A stretch of 64,000 bases of DNA from Mesocentrotus franciscanus (GCA_037976565.1 CP137670.1:248001-312000), one strand, 5' to 3'; counted from the first letter of the stretch, positions 1 through 12,520 are shown. The notes: a model not told the origin generated them from the sequence alone. A program made the numbers and translations.

Positions 1-118
1 AGATAGAGAGACAACAATTGTCTTTTTCATTATTCAATTTTGTTTTACTGAGATATTAGTTTTGTTTAAAACTCTGAGGATGAACAGATCCATTCTGCAG
101 GTTGTGTTTTCTATATTT
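1..118. other. AT-rich leader before the first minisatellite
   Basis: This short T-rich stretch has no coding potential that I can see. It precedes the first, degenerate copy of the 65-bp repeat. It could be intronic or intergenic sequence of the downstream gene. Confidence 0.5.
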
Positions 119-3100
119 AATACAAACTAAATTACCATGACTGTGATGACTTTTCATGAAATTAAAGATTTATCTTGTGTGTTTGATACAAACCAAGTTA
201 CCATCACAGTGATGACTGTTCATAAAATTAAGATATATCATTTGTGTTTGATACAAACCAAGTTACCATGACAGTGATGACTGTTCATAAAATTAAAAGA
301 TATCTTGCGTGTTTGATACAAACCAAGTTACCATGACAGTGATGACTGTTCATAAAATTAAGATATATCATTTGTGTTTGATACAAACCAAGTTACCATC
401 ACAGTGATGACTGTTCATAAAATTAAGATATATCATTTGTGTTTGATACAAACCAAGTTACCATCACAGTGATGACTGTTCATAAAATTAAGATATATCA
501 TTTGTGTTTGATACAAACCAAGTTACCATGACAGTGATGACTGTTCATAAAATTAAAAGATATCTTGTGTGTTTAATACAAACCAAGTTACCATCACAGT
601 GATGACTGTTCATAAAATTAAAAGATATCTTGTGTGTTTGATACAAACCAAGTTACCATCACAGTGATGACTGTTCATAAAATTAAAAGATATCTTGTGT
701 GTTTGATACAAACCAAGTTACCATCACAGTGATGACTGTTCATAAAATTAAAAGATATCTTGTGTGTTTAATACAAACCAAGTTACCATCACAGTGATGA
801 CTGTTCATAAAATTAAAAGATATCTTGTGTGTTTGATACAAACCAAGTTACCATCACAGTGATGACTGTTCATAAAATTAAAAGATATCTTGTGTGTTTG
901 ATACAAACCAAGTTACCATCACAGTGATGACTGTTTATAAAATTAAAAGATATCTTTTGTGTTTGATACAAACCAAGTTACCATCACAGTGATGACTGTT
1001 CATAAAATTAAAAGATATCTTGTGTGTTTAATACAAACCAAGTTACCATCACAGTGATGACTGTTCATAAAATTAAAAGATATCTTGTGTGTTTAATACA
1101 AACCAAGTTACCATCACAGTGATGACTGTTCATAAAATTAAAAGATATCTTGTGTGTTTGATACAAACCAAGTTACCATCACAGTGATGACTGTTCATAA
1201 AATTAAAAGATATCTTGTGTGTTTGATACAAACCAAGTTACCATCACAGTGATGACTGTTCATAAAATTAAAAGATATCTTGTGTGTTTGATACAAACCA
1301 AGTTACCATCACAGTGATGACTGTTCATAAAATTAAAAGATATCTAGTGTGTTTAATACAAACCAAGTTACCATCACAGTGATGACTGTTCATAAAATTA
1401 AAAGATATCTTGTGTGTTTGATACAAACCAAGTTACCATCACAGTGATGACTGTTCATAAAATTAAAAGATATCTTGTGTGTTTGATACAAACCAAGTTA
1501 CCATCACAGTGATGACTGTTCATAAAATTAAAAGATATCTTTGTGTTTGATACAAACCAAGTTACCATCACAGTGATGACTGTTCATAAAATTAAAAGAT
1601 ATCTTGTGTGTTTAATACAAACCAAGTTACCATCACAGTGATGACTGTTCATAAAATTAAAAGATATCTTGTGTGTTTGATACAAACCAAGTTACCATCA
1701 CAGTGATGACTGTTCATAAAATTAAAAGATATCTTGTGTGTTTGATACAAACCAAGTTACCATCACAGTGATGACTGTTCATAAAATTAAAAGATATCTT
1801 GTGTGTTTAATACAAACCAAGTTACCATGACAGTGATGACTGTTCATAAAATTAAAAGATATCTTGCGTGTTTAATACAAACCAAGTTACCATCACAGTG
1901 ATGACTGTTCATAAAATTAAAAGATATCTTGTGTGTTTAATACAAACCAAGTTACCATGACAGTGATGACTGTTCATAAAATTAAAAGATATCTTGCGTG
2001 TTTAATACAAACCAAGTTACCATCACAGTGATGACTGTTCATAAAATTAAAAGATATCTTGTGTGTTTGATACAAACCAAGTTACCATCACAGTGATGAC
2101 TGTTCATAAAATTAAAAGATATCTTGTGTGTTTAATACAAACCAAGTTACCATGACAGTGATGACTGTTCATAAAATTAAAAGATATCTTGTGTGTTTAA
2201 TACAAACCAAGTTACCATCACAGTGATGACTGTTCATAAAATTAAAAGATATCTTGTGTGTTTGATACAAACCAAGTTACCATCACAGTGATGACTGTTC
2301 ATAAAATTAAAAGATATCTTGTGTGTTTAATACAAACCAAGTTACCATGACAGTGATGACTGTTCATAAAATTAAAAGATATCTTGCGTGTTTAATACAA
2401 ACCAAGTTACCATCACAGTGATGACTGTTCATAAAATTAAAAGATATCTTTTGTGTTTGATACAAACCAAGTTACCATGACAGTGATGACTGTTCATAAA
2501 ATTAAAAGATATCTTGCGTGTTTAATACAAACCAAGTTACCATCACAGTGATGACTGTTCATAAAATTAAAAGATATCTTGTGTGTTTAATACAAACCAA
2601 GTTACCATGACAGTGATGACTGTTCATAAAATTAAAAGATATCTTGCGTGTTTGATACAAACCAAGTTACCATGACAGTGATGACTGTTCATAAAATTAA
2701 GATATATCATTTGTGTTTGATACAAACCAAGTTACCATCACAGTGATGACTGTTCATAAAATTAAAAGAAATCTTGTGTATTTGATACAAACCAAGTTAC
2801 CATCACAGTGATGACTGTTCATAAAATTAAAAGATATCTTGCGTGTTTAATACAAACCAAGTTACCATCACAGTGATGACTGTTCTTGAAATTAAAGATT
2901 TATCTTGTGTGTTTGATACAAACCAAGTTACCATCACAGTGATGACTGTTCATTAAATTAAAAGATATCTTGTGTGTTTGATACAAACCAAGTTACCATG
3001 ACAGTGATGACTGTTCATTAAATTAAAAGATATCTTGTGTGTTTGATACAAACCAAGTTACCATGACAGTGATGACTGTTAATAAAACTAAAAGATATCT

Positions 3101-4430
3101 AGTGTGTTTGATACAAACCAAGTTACCATGACAGTGATGACTGTTCATTAAATTAAAAGATATCTTGTGTGTTTGGTACAAAACCAAGTTACCATCACAG
3201 TGATGACTGTTCATAAAATTAAAAGATATCTTGTGTGTTTGATACAAACCAAGTTACCATCACAGTGATGACTGTTCATAAAATTAAAAGATATCTTGCG
3301 TGTTTGAAAAAAACCAAGTTACCATGACAGTGATGACTGTTCATAAAATTAAAAGATATCTTGTGTGTTTGATACAAACCAAGTTACCATGACAGTGATG
3401 ACTGTTCATTAAATTAAAAGATATCTTGTGTGTTTGATACAAACCAAGTTACCATCACAGTGATGACTGTTCATAAAATTAAAAGATATCTTGTGTGTTT
3501 GATACAAACCAAGTTACCATGACAGTGATGACTGTTCATAAAATTAAAAGATATCTCGTGTGTTTGATACAAACCAAGTTACCATGACAGTGATGACTGT
3601 TCATAAAATTAAAAGATATCTCGTGTGTTTGATACAAACCAAGTTACCATCACAGTGATGACTGTTCATTAAATTAAAAGATATCTTGTGTGTTTGATAC
3701 AAACCAAGTTACCATCACAGTGATGACTGTTCATAAAATTAAAAGATATCTTGTGTGTTTGATACAAACCAAGTTACCATCACAGTGATGACTGTTCATA
3801 AAATTGAAAGATATCTTGCGTGTTTGATACAAACCAAGTTACCATGACAGTGATGACTGTTCATAAAATTGAAAGATATCTTGTGTGTTTGATACAAACC
3901 AAGTTACCATGACAGTGATGGCTGTTCATTAAATTAAAAGATATCTTGTGTGTTTGATACAAACCAAGTTACCATCACAGTGATGACTGTTCATAAAATT
4001 AAAAGATATCTTGTGTGTTTGCTACAAACCAAGTTACCATGACAGTGATGACTGTTCATAAAATTAAAAGATATCTCGTGTGTTTGATACAAACCAAGTT
4101 ACCATGACAGTGATGACTGTTCATAAAATTAAAAGATATCTCGTGTGTTTGATACAAACCAAGTTACCATCACAGTGATGACTGTTCATTAAATTAAAAG
4201 ATATCTTGTGTGTTTGATACAAACCAAGTTACCATGACAGTGATGACTGTTCATAAAATTAAAATATATCTTTTGTGTTTGATACAAACCAAGTTACCAT
4301 CACAGTGATGACTGTTCATTAAATTAAAAGATATCTTGTGTGTTTGATACAAACCAAGTTACCGTCACAGTGATGACTGTTCATAAAATTAAAAGATTTG
4401 ATACATACCAAACTACCATGAAATTGATGA
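119..4430. repeat. 65-bp minisatellite, about 65 tandem copies
   Basis: The block GTTTGATACAAACC recurs every 65 bp, for example at 311, 376 and 441, with very little divergence. Each unit carries CATCACAGTGATG, an inverted repeat around one A, and AAAGATATCTT, which is nearly self-complementary. Variable sites are CATCAC/CATGAC, GTTTGATA/GTTTAATA, CTTGTG/CTTGCG and ATAAAATT/ATTAAATT. Units at both edges are degenerate (about 119-185 and 4385-4430), the usual picture for an array that homogenises in its centre. Short open frames on the minus strand here are by-products of the period and not genes. The array lies just upstream of the recombinase-like gene and may sit within one of its introns. 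Confidence 0.97.
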
Positions 4431-5092
4431 ATATAACTAAGTATATACATAGAGCAAACCCAAGAATAGTCTATACATGTAAAAGAGACATAATGCTGTG
4501 GAGTGTCATTTGCCAAAAGTCAGAATTATATTAATTTAAAAATACTATTTTTTATAAACGTCCTTACCTATATGGCTCATTATCCCAAATCATCTGTAAA
4601 TTAAAATATTTGGGTCAGGTGGTCTTTTGAAGTTGAAATGTCATATAGGTCAATAAATTGATATTTTGCTGCTTCTTCCTTGTTCCCAATCTAACTTTTC
4701 TTTTCTTTAAAAAAAAGAATGGTTTAAGCTATTGTAATTAAACTCGGAATGAAGTGAGATGTCATATAAAGCTTAATAAATGGAACTTGGGATCAGGTAG
4801 TCAACAGTCATATCAAATGAGAAAAAAATTGTCTCCAAAGCATATATACTGTGCCAGAGGCAAAATCATATAATATCAACTGTGTATAGTTGAATTTTCT
4901 TCCTTTTGTATTAAAACAAGTTTAGCAGTGTGAACAAGCATGTCAGTCATAATTCATGTGTGTTTCAATAACATTATGAGCAAACAAGATGTATGAACTT
5001 AAAGTCTTTAAAAAATGCATGTAATCATGACCATGATCTATAATCCTTTTTATTGTTTTACATGTACCTCTTGTTTCCTATTTATTTCATAG
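4431..5092. other. AT-rich non-coding sequence upstream of the coding exon (likely intron end)
   Basis: No ORF or repeat family is recognisable. The right end has a T/C-rich tract running into ATTTCATAG just before 5093, which reads as a splice acceptor. I therefore favour an intron continuing leftward to exons outside what I can identify. The alternative is a 5' flank, with ATG at 5096 as the true start. Confidence 0.45.
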
Positions 5093-6988
5093 GACATGTA
5101 TGATGACCAGCCGACCCACAGTTACATTCCCAAAACTAGTGATACTCCTGATAGTGCATGGACTCCAGCTCCATGCAATAGCCGACTGTCTTCACCCATT
5201 CTGTCCATTTCTTCAACAGAAAAAGAAACCCAAGAACCAGTTTCTTCATCAATTCCACTCGAGGAGGTACCAAATGATATCGTAGTCCAAGCGACAAACA
5301 ACCGTGATGGAGGAAGGAAGTTTGATAAGCGATTTCCATGTGTTTATTGTCAGACACTACAAACACAAATTCAGAGACATTTAAGGAGTTCCATCCCAAT
5401 GAGATTGAGGTGATGGAAATAATGAATGAGAAAGACAAAGACAAGAAAAGCAGATTAATGGAACTGATAAGGAATAGAGGTGTGCACATCCACAATTGCC
5501 AAGTTGTCAGAGAGAGCAAAGGGCTATTCATCGTGGGTTATAGACCATCGTATAAAGCCAGCTATGAGGACTATGGACCATGCAGCTACTGCCTTGGTTA
5601 TTACGTAAGGACAGATTTATGGAAACATGGATGCCGGCACAAACCAGCAAACATGCCACAAGGAAAATCGCAACCAGCCACTACTGCAAAATTGATGATG
5701 CCTGGACCACGTTCTGCATCAGCAGGTTTACACAAGGTAACACAAACCATGAAAAATGATGTCATCAGCAGGGTAGCAAAGAGTGACCCTCTCATAACTG
5801 AAATGGCTGAGAGGCAGTTCTTGCGAGTTGGGCATGATTGCGATCAACATGCTGACATTCGCACTAAAATGCGAGAATCAGCTCGTTTGTTAATTGAACT
5901 ACGACATGCAGAGAAGAAAAAAGATGCTAAAATGAAAGACTTCTTTGAACCCAAGATGTTCAGAAAAGTGGTAGCAGCGGTGCAAAAAGTGGCAGGGTTT
6001 GATGATTTGAAAAACAGCTATAAAGCCCCTTCACTCGCACTCAAACTGGGGCACGCCCTAAAGAAAATGGCTTGTGTGCTCCAGGGGAGAGGGTCTGAGA
6101 CTGGAGACTCCAAGCTTAGCTCAAATGCTAAAGAGTTCGGTAAAAGATGCACGACTGATTGGTCGGTCTTTGTCTCGAGCAATGCACTTAGAACTCTTCA
6201 TCATGAGAAACGTAACAGAGTACAGCTCCTTCCTTTGTGTGAAGATGTTGTGAAACTGTCCACTTGCTTGAAAGAGACTGGGAAGAGGGCCCAGAAAACA
6301 TTGGAAAGTGAAGACGTAGATGAGGGATCTGCTGCTGAAGCATGGATTACGCTCTCTGAGGTAACGCTTGCCAAGCTGGTGTTATTCAACAGACGGAGGA
6401 CGGGAGAGGTGTCAAAGATGAGAGTGGATGACTGTAAGATGGTGAGGAATGTGCCAGACTCTACCATTGTGAAGTCCCTGACACCGCTTGAACAAAAACT
6501 ATGTGCTAGCCTGTCAAGGGTAGAACTCATTGGAAAAAGAGGCAACATAGTTCCTATGATCCTCACCAGGGAATTGGAGAGCTGGTTGGAACTTGTGTTA
6601 GACAAACGACATGTGGCCCAGGTACATGCAGAAAACAAGTTTGTGTTTGCCAGGTCTTTCTACAACTCACTGGGCCACATCAGAGCTACTGACATCCTAA
6701 GGATTTACAGTGAGAAGTGTGGAGCACAACATCCAGCAACCCTTCGTGGAACAAAACTTAGGAAACAACTTGGAACCATTTGTCAGATTATCAACTTGAA
6801 GGATAACGAGCTTGACGTGGTTGCAAAGTTCCTAGGCCATGACATTCGTGTTCATCGACAATTCTATCGTCTCCCAAATGATGTCGTGGATGTAGCCAAG
6901 GTGTCCAAACTGCTTCTAGCAATGGAGAAAGGGGGAAATGACCTCACTCAAGGTGGAAATCTGGACAACATGACATTGACTGATGTTG
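5093..6988 (+). CDS. Zinc-finger/tyrosine-recombinase-like protein, exon 1 (contains a frameshift)
   Basis: The exon opens after a TTTCATAG acceptor; ATG at 5096 is in frame but need not be the start. A low-complexity N-terminus leads to a first finger, C-x2-C-x9-H-x4-H, about 5339-5394. A second finger, C-x2-C-x11-H-x3-H, lies about 5579-5640 (PCSYCLGYYVRTDLWKHGC). Residues are numbered from the ATG at 5338. The C-terminal half fits a tyrosine recombinase: R354 in RRRTGEV, K400 in ELIGKRGNIVP, R475 in GTKLRKQLGT, H501 in FLGHD and Y510 in RQFYRLP. T472 replaces the usual box-II His. The H501-Y510 spacing of nine equals that of bacterial XerD. Frame changes within 5381-5386, between the two His of finger one. 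The exon ends at GTTG|GTAAGT in phase 1. With exon 2 it gives about 772 residues. Domesticated Crypton-like recombinases are the closest family I can name. Function is unknown; DNA binding and strand exchange are inferred from motifs only. Confidence 0.8.
5381..5386 (+). other. Apparent one-base deletion (frameshift) in exon 1
   Basis: Upstream coding is in the frame of ATG 5096 and closes at TGA 5411. Downstream coding is in the frame that closes at 6996. The switch must fall near TTAAGG: the first finger His (CAT 5378) is in the first frame and the second His (CAT 5392) in the second. One missing base explains it. It may be real decay or a consensus error. Confidence 0.7.
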
Positions 6989-8144
6989 GTAAGTAGAGAA
7001 CATTACACAATTAATATTTAAAGCATGATGCTTCTTCTGTATTTTGGTGACTCCTTTATTGAGAGAGAAGGGGTAGAGCCCATGCTCATAGCTTTGAAAT
7101 TTTTGAAGGAAGTAAACTGTATTACAGGCTAAAATCCTGAAATTGCAAAAAGTAAAACAAAATTATTAAGAAATGCCATTCTAGAGATAACTTAATTAAA
7201 TTACATGAGCGTCTTATTCAATGTGCTAATAATAGTTTAGTTGCACGTTATGATATTGAATCAGTGGAAACAGTTCTCTCAGTTATATTGTTTTCTCAAT
7301 TGTACATAATTTTTTAGCTCCTTGGATTTGAATGATTTATGTAATTAGACATTTTTACATGAAAAGAATCCCTGAGGGACATTGTATCATACATGTATCT
7401 ATAACCCATTGCAAGAAATCTGTTATACATGTACTTCTAAGTAAAAAGTGAAAATCATTTTGAGCATGCCTTTTTCATGATGCTACAGAAGGGAAGTTTT
7501 TGGAAGTGAAAATTGACAAAGGGATTACATTAGAAATAAAATGCAGGTTTGAAATGGTGGTCTCTGGGTTTACACTGTATTCTCACTGAGCTCAGACTCA
7601 CACACACGGGTGCTGATACTGCCTTCTCAGCCACGAACCCAGAAATGCCTCTCAAAAAGTCTAGCTTACAGTCTGTTTCCCATTATTCCCATTTTTCTTT
7701 AATCTCAATATAGCAATAGGACTGTGAAAAGATGAATGATGAACATCAAATCTCAATATCCTGGTTATCCTTTTTTCACAATGAAATTATTCATCTTAAA
7801 ACCATTTGTCTTAAAAAAGAGAGCAACACAAAAACTAGCATGTTACTGTGTTTATAGTGACCAGAATAGATATTTTAGTTATCTTTGTTAGTTTAGTCTT
7901 CAGTTAATTTTAGTTAAGTGAATTTGTCATTAGATATTCGCGAATGCTGATTCTGATGAATGTTTTCCTTATGCAAAAACTTTGCCAGGAAGTAAACATG
8001 GATATTAATACACACTGTTCAAACATGTTTTGTATTAAGCCACAAAAAACGGTATACACTTTCTTCTCTTTGTCTTCTTGTTATCACTGTCATTATTATT
8101 AATACATGATCTTATTTCTGTCGTTGTTATCTTCATGTTTGCAG
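6989..8144 (+). other. Intron of the recombinase-like gene (1156 bp, phase 1)
   Basis: The donor GTAAGT at 6989 and the acceptor TTCATGTTTGCAG ending at 8144 give a phase-1 junction (G|TC) that opens directly into the frame of exon 2. The intervening sequence is AT-rich with stops in all frames and no recognisable repeat. The summed coding length around this intron is a multiple of three once the two missing bases are counted. Confidence 0.75.
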
Positions 8145-8568
8145 TCACTTCAGAAAATGAGGTAGAAAGTGAAGCAGACTCAGATGAGGAAGATGCTGAT
8201 GAATGTCTGCCATCTACCTCTGGTCAGCGTCCTGTTTCTCCGAAGGCAGCTTGCAGTATGAAGAGGAAAAGGGATGACTGGTCTGGTATAAAGAAAAGAG
8301 TAGAAATCGGCAATGAGATACCAGAGACCATGTCTTTCACGGAGCACAAGAAAGAATGTAAACGTCAGAAGAAACGCCAGAAACATACTCAGTGGAACAA
8401 ACAAGAAAAAGATGCAGTCTACCGGCATTTCCACAGAGCAGTTCTGCAGAAGAAACTGCCGGGAAGAAACAATTTGAAAGTTGTTTGCAGGATGAGCCTT
8501 GTCTGAAATGCAGATCATGGAGGAACTTGAAAGATTTTGTTAGAAACGCAATCAACAAGCAAAAGTGA
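8145..8568 (+). CDS. Recombinase-like protein, exon 2: acidic/basic linker and Myb/SANT-like C-terminus (frameshifted)
   Basis: The exon begins TC-ACT-TCA-GAA after a GCAG acceptor. It encodes an acidic segment (ESEADSDEEDADE), a Ser/Pro stretch, a Lys/Arg cluster (KKECKRQKKRQKH) that could be a nuclear localisation signal, then a segment starting HTQWNKQEKDAVYRHF. The uncorrected frame stops at TGA 8504. The +1-shifted frame from about 8467 continues coherently through FESCLQDEPCL and CRSWRNLKDFVRN to TGA at 8566. The W...W spacing and helical pattern fit a Myb/SANT-like DNA-binding fold, which I recall at the C-terminus of related invertebrate and fish proteins. The shift falls in AGAAAC, so a lost A is the simplest reading. 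Confidence 0.72.
8465..8470 (+). other. Apparent one-base deletion (frameshift) in exon 2
   Basis: AGAAAC is read AGA-AAC in the incoming frame, whereas the conserved-looking continuation needs AGA-AAA-CAA. One extra A would restore the Myb-like segment and move the stop from 8504 to 8566. A homopolymer-type consensus error and a true mutation cannot be separated here. Confidence 0.65.
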
Positions 8569-8699
8569 GCTGAAGTTGATTGTTTTGCACGGATAATATT
8601 GCAATTATCGCTCCTCCTACTCAAGTTTACCTTTAAGATAGTCAATCCATATTGTTCAAATTCTACTCCCATGAAATATCAGTGGGAATGACCCTGATA

Positions 8700-8818
8700 A
8701 TAACCCTAATAATAAGAAATAAATAAAAATAATAATAATAAAAATAAATTAATGACTAAATAAATAGGTTAATAAATGAATAAATAAAAAAATAAGTAAA
8801 TAATTAAATGAATAAAAA
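8700..8818. repeat. (TAAA/AAT)n low-complexity tract
   Basis: This is imperfect AATAA/TAAATAA simple sequence, interrupted by single G or C bases. It probably lies in the 3' UTR or flank of the recombinase-like gene. Confidence 0.85.
8722..8727 (+). terminator. Candidate polyadenylation signal AATAAA
   Basis: This is the first AATAAA after the coding end, about 155 bp past the 8566 stop. It lies at the start of a TAAA-rich run with several further AATAAA words, so the exact cleavage site cannot be chosen. Confidence 0.4.
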
Positions 8819-9697
8819 GAAAAGGCGATTGTATGACCAGTTGAAAGCTTTCATGCACCCCTCAATATTTTTACTTGATCTGAACGTCTCATAAGTCTTT
8901 ATGATTTGTTTTCAAAAATCTGAGTCACCATTTGAGATTTGAATTAAGCCATTCCTTTAAAGACAAAATTTGTGGAGCAAATGCCTTCATATTTGTAAAC
9001 AATGATACCTGGTTGTTTCTATGAGACATGACTGTGTGTAGATGCTGTTCTTAAACAGGTATAACCTTGTAACAGCAGTTACTGTAAGTTCACAAATGAT
9101 TAAAATTGCAGTTTGTAAATTTCATTCCATAAAAGTTTGTAGACTTTACACCCTTTCACACCTCACCATATTGCCATTTGCTATATTGCAATAGCAAATA
9201 CAGTATGTCATTACAGTAGTCTGCTCGCATGTCTGTCCATCTGCCCATTGTCTTGATTTGTGTTATGTGAAATAGGCTTCAAAGTATGATCAGTCATATA
9301 TGTATGTATAACTTATATAGAAGGTATTAGTATAGCCATTTGTAATGATCATTGAACTTTGAATTCAAACAGAAAGGCATATTCTTTTTTCCTCCAATCA
9401 TGAGCTGCATTTGAAAAAATTGAATTCGATGTTGACAAAACCCGGATGTGTAAAGACTAATTAAATCAGTATTGGAAAGGTGGTTATATTTCCTGAAATT
9501 ATGATGGTAGATAAAATTGCCAGGCTAGCTATCGGGTGTCAAGGGTTCTGACATTTATAGATGAACCAATTACAATAATCAAGTCTCTTGCCAATGCATT
9601 TTATGCAACTTGTCTTTACAGCTTACCAAAACATAGTATTCTGCCTAGCAATATTCAACATCTGAATGATTCTTAGTTGTAAATATGTGCTTTTCAG
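8819..9697. other. Non-coding spacer
   Basis: This is unique-looking AT-rich sequence without long ORFs, RNA-gene motifs or repeats that I can recognise. Confidence 0.5.
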
Positions 9698-12520
9698 GTA
9701 GAGACTGTCCATAGAAAGTGGTGACATCAAGAGTGTGTGTTGAGATAGAGACCATCCACAGAAAGTGATGACATCTCCATGCAGTGTGTGTTGAGATAGA
9801 GACTATCCATAGAGAGTGGTGACATCTACATGCAGCATGTGCTGAGATAGAGACTATCCATAGATAGTGGTGTTTTCAACAGTGTGTGTTGAGATAGAGG
9901 CCATCCATATAAAGTGGTGACATCTGACTGCAGTGTGTTTTGAGATAGAGCCTATCCATAGGAAGTGATGACATCTACATGCAGTGTGTGTTGAGATAGA
10001 GACTTTCCATAGAGAGTGGTGACATCAACAGTGTGTGTTGAGATAAAGACTATCCATAGAAAGTGGTGACATCTACATGCAGTGTGTGTTGAGATGGAGA
10101 CTATCCATAGAAAGTGGTGACTCAACAGTGTGTTTTGTATTTAGGGACTATCCATAGAAAGTGGTGACACCAACAGTGTGTGTTGAGATAGAGACTATCC
10201 ATAGAGAGTGGTGACATCAAAAGTGTGTGTTGAGATAGAGGCCATCCATATAAAGTGGTGACATCTGACTGCAGTGTGTTTTGAGATAGAGCCTATCCAT
10301 AGGAAGTGATGACATCTACATGCAGTGTGTGTTGAGATAGAGACTTTCCATAGAGAGTGGTGACATCAACAGTGTGTGTTGAGATAAAGACTATCCATAG
10401 AAAGTGGTGACATCTACATGCAGTGTGTGTTGAGATGGAGACTATCCATAGAAAGTGGTGACTCAACAGTGTGTTTTGTATTTAGGGACTATCCATAGAA
10501 AGTGGTGACACCAACAGTGTGTGTTGAGATAGAGACTATCCATAGAGAGTGGTGACATCAAAAGTGTGTGTTGAGATAGAGGCCATCCATATAAAGTGGT
10601 GACATCTGACTGCAGTGTGTTTTGAGATAGAGCCTATCCATAGGAAGTGATGACATCTACATGCAGTGTGTGTTGAGATAGAGACTTTCCATAGAGAGTG
10701 GTGACATCAAAAGTGTGTGTTGAGATAAAGACTATCCATAGAAAGTGGTGACATCTACATGCAGTGTGTGTTGAGATGGAGACTATCCATAGAAAGTGGT
10801 GACTCAACAGTGTGTTTTGTATTTAGGAACTATCCATAGAAAGTGGTGACACCAACAGTGTGTGTTGAGATAGAGACTATCCATAGAGAGTGGTGACATC
10901 AAAAGTGTGTGTTGAGATAGAGAGTATCCATAGAAAGTGGTGACATCAACAGTGTGTGTTGAGATAGAGACTATCCATAGAAAGTGGTGACATCTACATA
11001 CAGTGTGTGTTGAGATAGAGACTATTCATAGAGAGTGGTGACATCAACAGTGTGTTTTGTATTTAGGGACTATCCATAGAAAGTGGTGACACCAACAGTG
11101 TGTGTTGAGATAGAGACTATCCATAGAAAGTGGTGACACCAACAGTGTGTGTTGAGATAGAGACTATCCATAGAAAGTGGTGACACCAACAGTGTGTGTT
11201 GAGATAGAGACTATCCATAGAAAGTGGTGACACCAACAGTGTGTGTTGAGATAGAGACTATCCATAGAAAGTGGTGACACCAACAGTGTGTGTTGAGATA
11301 GAGACTATCCATAGAAAGTGGTGACATCAACAGTGTGTGTTGAGATAGAGACTATCCATAGAAAGTGGTGACACCAACAGTGTGTGTTGAGATAGAGACT
11401 ATCCATAGAAAGTGGTGACATCTACATGCAGTGTGTGTTGAGATAGAGACTATCCATAGAGAGTGGTGACATCAACAGTGTGTGTTGATATAGAGACTAT
11501 CCATAGAAAGTGGTGACATCTACATGCAGTGTGTGTTGAGATAGAGACTATCCATAGAAAGTGGTGACTCAACAGTGTGTGTTGATTTAGGACTATCCAT
11601 AGAAAGTGGTGACACCAACAGTGTGTGTTGAGATAGAGACTATCCATAGAAAGTGGTGACATCTACATGCAGTGTGTGTTGAGATAGAGACTATCCATAG
11701 AAAGTGGTGACACCAACAGTGTGTGTTGAGATAGAGACTATCCATAGAAAGTGGTGACATCAACAGTGTGTGTTGAGATAGAGACTATCCATAGAAAGTG
11801 GTGACACCAACAGTGTGTGTTGAGATAGAGACTATCCATAGAAAGTGGTGACATCTACATGCAGTGTGTGTTGAGATAGAGACTATCCATAGAAAGTGGT
11901 GACACCAACAGTGTGTGTTGATATAGAGACTATCCATAGAAAGTGGTGACATCAACAGTGTGTGTTGAGATAGAGACTATCCATAGAAAGTGGTGACACC
12001 AACAGTGTGTGTTGAGATAGAGACTATCCATAGAAAGTGGTGACACCAACAGTGTGTGTTGATATAGAGACTATCCATAGAAAGTGGTGACACCAACAGT
12101 GTGTGTTGAGATAGAGACTATCCATAGAAAGTGGTGACAGCAACAGTGTGTGTTGAGATAGAGACTATCCATAGAAAGTGGTGACACCAACAGTGTGTGT
12201 TGAGATAGAGACTATCCATAGAAAGTGGTGACAACAACAGTGTGTGTTGAGATAGAGACTATCCATAGAAAGTGGTGACACCAACAGTGTGTGTTGAGAT
12301 AGAGACTATCCATAGAAAGTGGTGACACCAACAGTGTGTGTTGAGATAGAGACTATCCATAGAAAGTGGTGACACCAACAGTGTGTGTTGAGATAGAGAC
12401 TATCCATAGAAAGTGGTGACACCAACAGTGTGTGTTGAGATAGAGACTATCCATATAAAGTGGTGACATCAACAGTGTGTGTTGAGATAGAGACTATCCA
12501 TAGAAAGTGGTGACGTCAAC
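9698..12520. repeat. Second minisatellite, 47-bp and 51-bp units
   Basis: The core GACTATCCATAGAAAGTGG followed by GTGTGTGTTGAGATAGA repeats throughout. Short units of 47 bp carry GACACCAACAG or GACATCAACAG. Long units of 51 bp carry GACATCTACATGCAG. The left third (to about 10.9 kb) is diverged and organised in a higher-order repeat, while the right part is nearly homogeneous 47-bp units. It has no sequence relation to the 65-bp array. Minus-strand open frames across it are periodic artefacts. Confidence 0.97.
9899..10921. repeat. 341-bp higher-order repeat inside the second minisatellite, three copies
   Basis: The marker GGCCATCCATATAAAGTGG occurs at 9899, 10240 and 10581, exactly 341 bp apart. 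It is followed each time by the same ordered series of about seven diverged monomers, including a GTATTTAGGGACTATCC variant. Later copies differ by only a few bases, so this block was multiplied as a unit after its monomers had diverged. Confidence 0.9.

Noticed and set aside
3023..3247. Minus-strand open frames across the 65-bp repeat
   Set aside because: They repeat the same peptide with the DNA period and exist only because the period combination avoids stops.
119..4430. Possible CRISPR-like repeat array
   Set aside because: Units are contiguous 65-bp repeats with no unique spacers. This is a eukaryotic minisatellite.
6201..6638. Minus-strand 145-codon frame opposite the recombinase domain
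   Set aside because: It is a shadow of the plus-strand coding exon, whose motifs are clear.
5093..8568. Recombinase-like gene as the transposase of the neighbouring arrays
   Set aside because: Tyrosine recombinases do not mobilise Helitron-type elements, and no array terminus flanks the gene. Proximity alone is not evidence.
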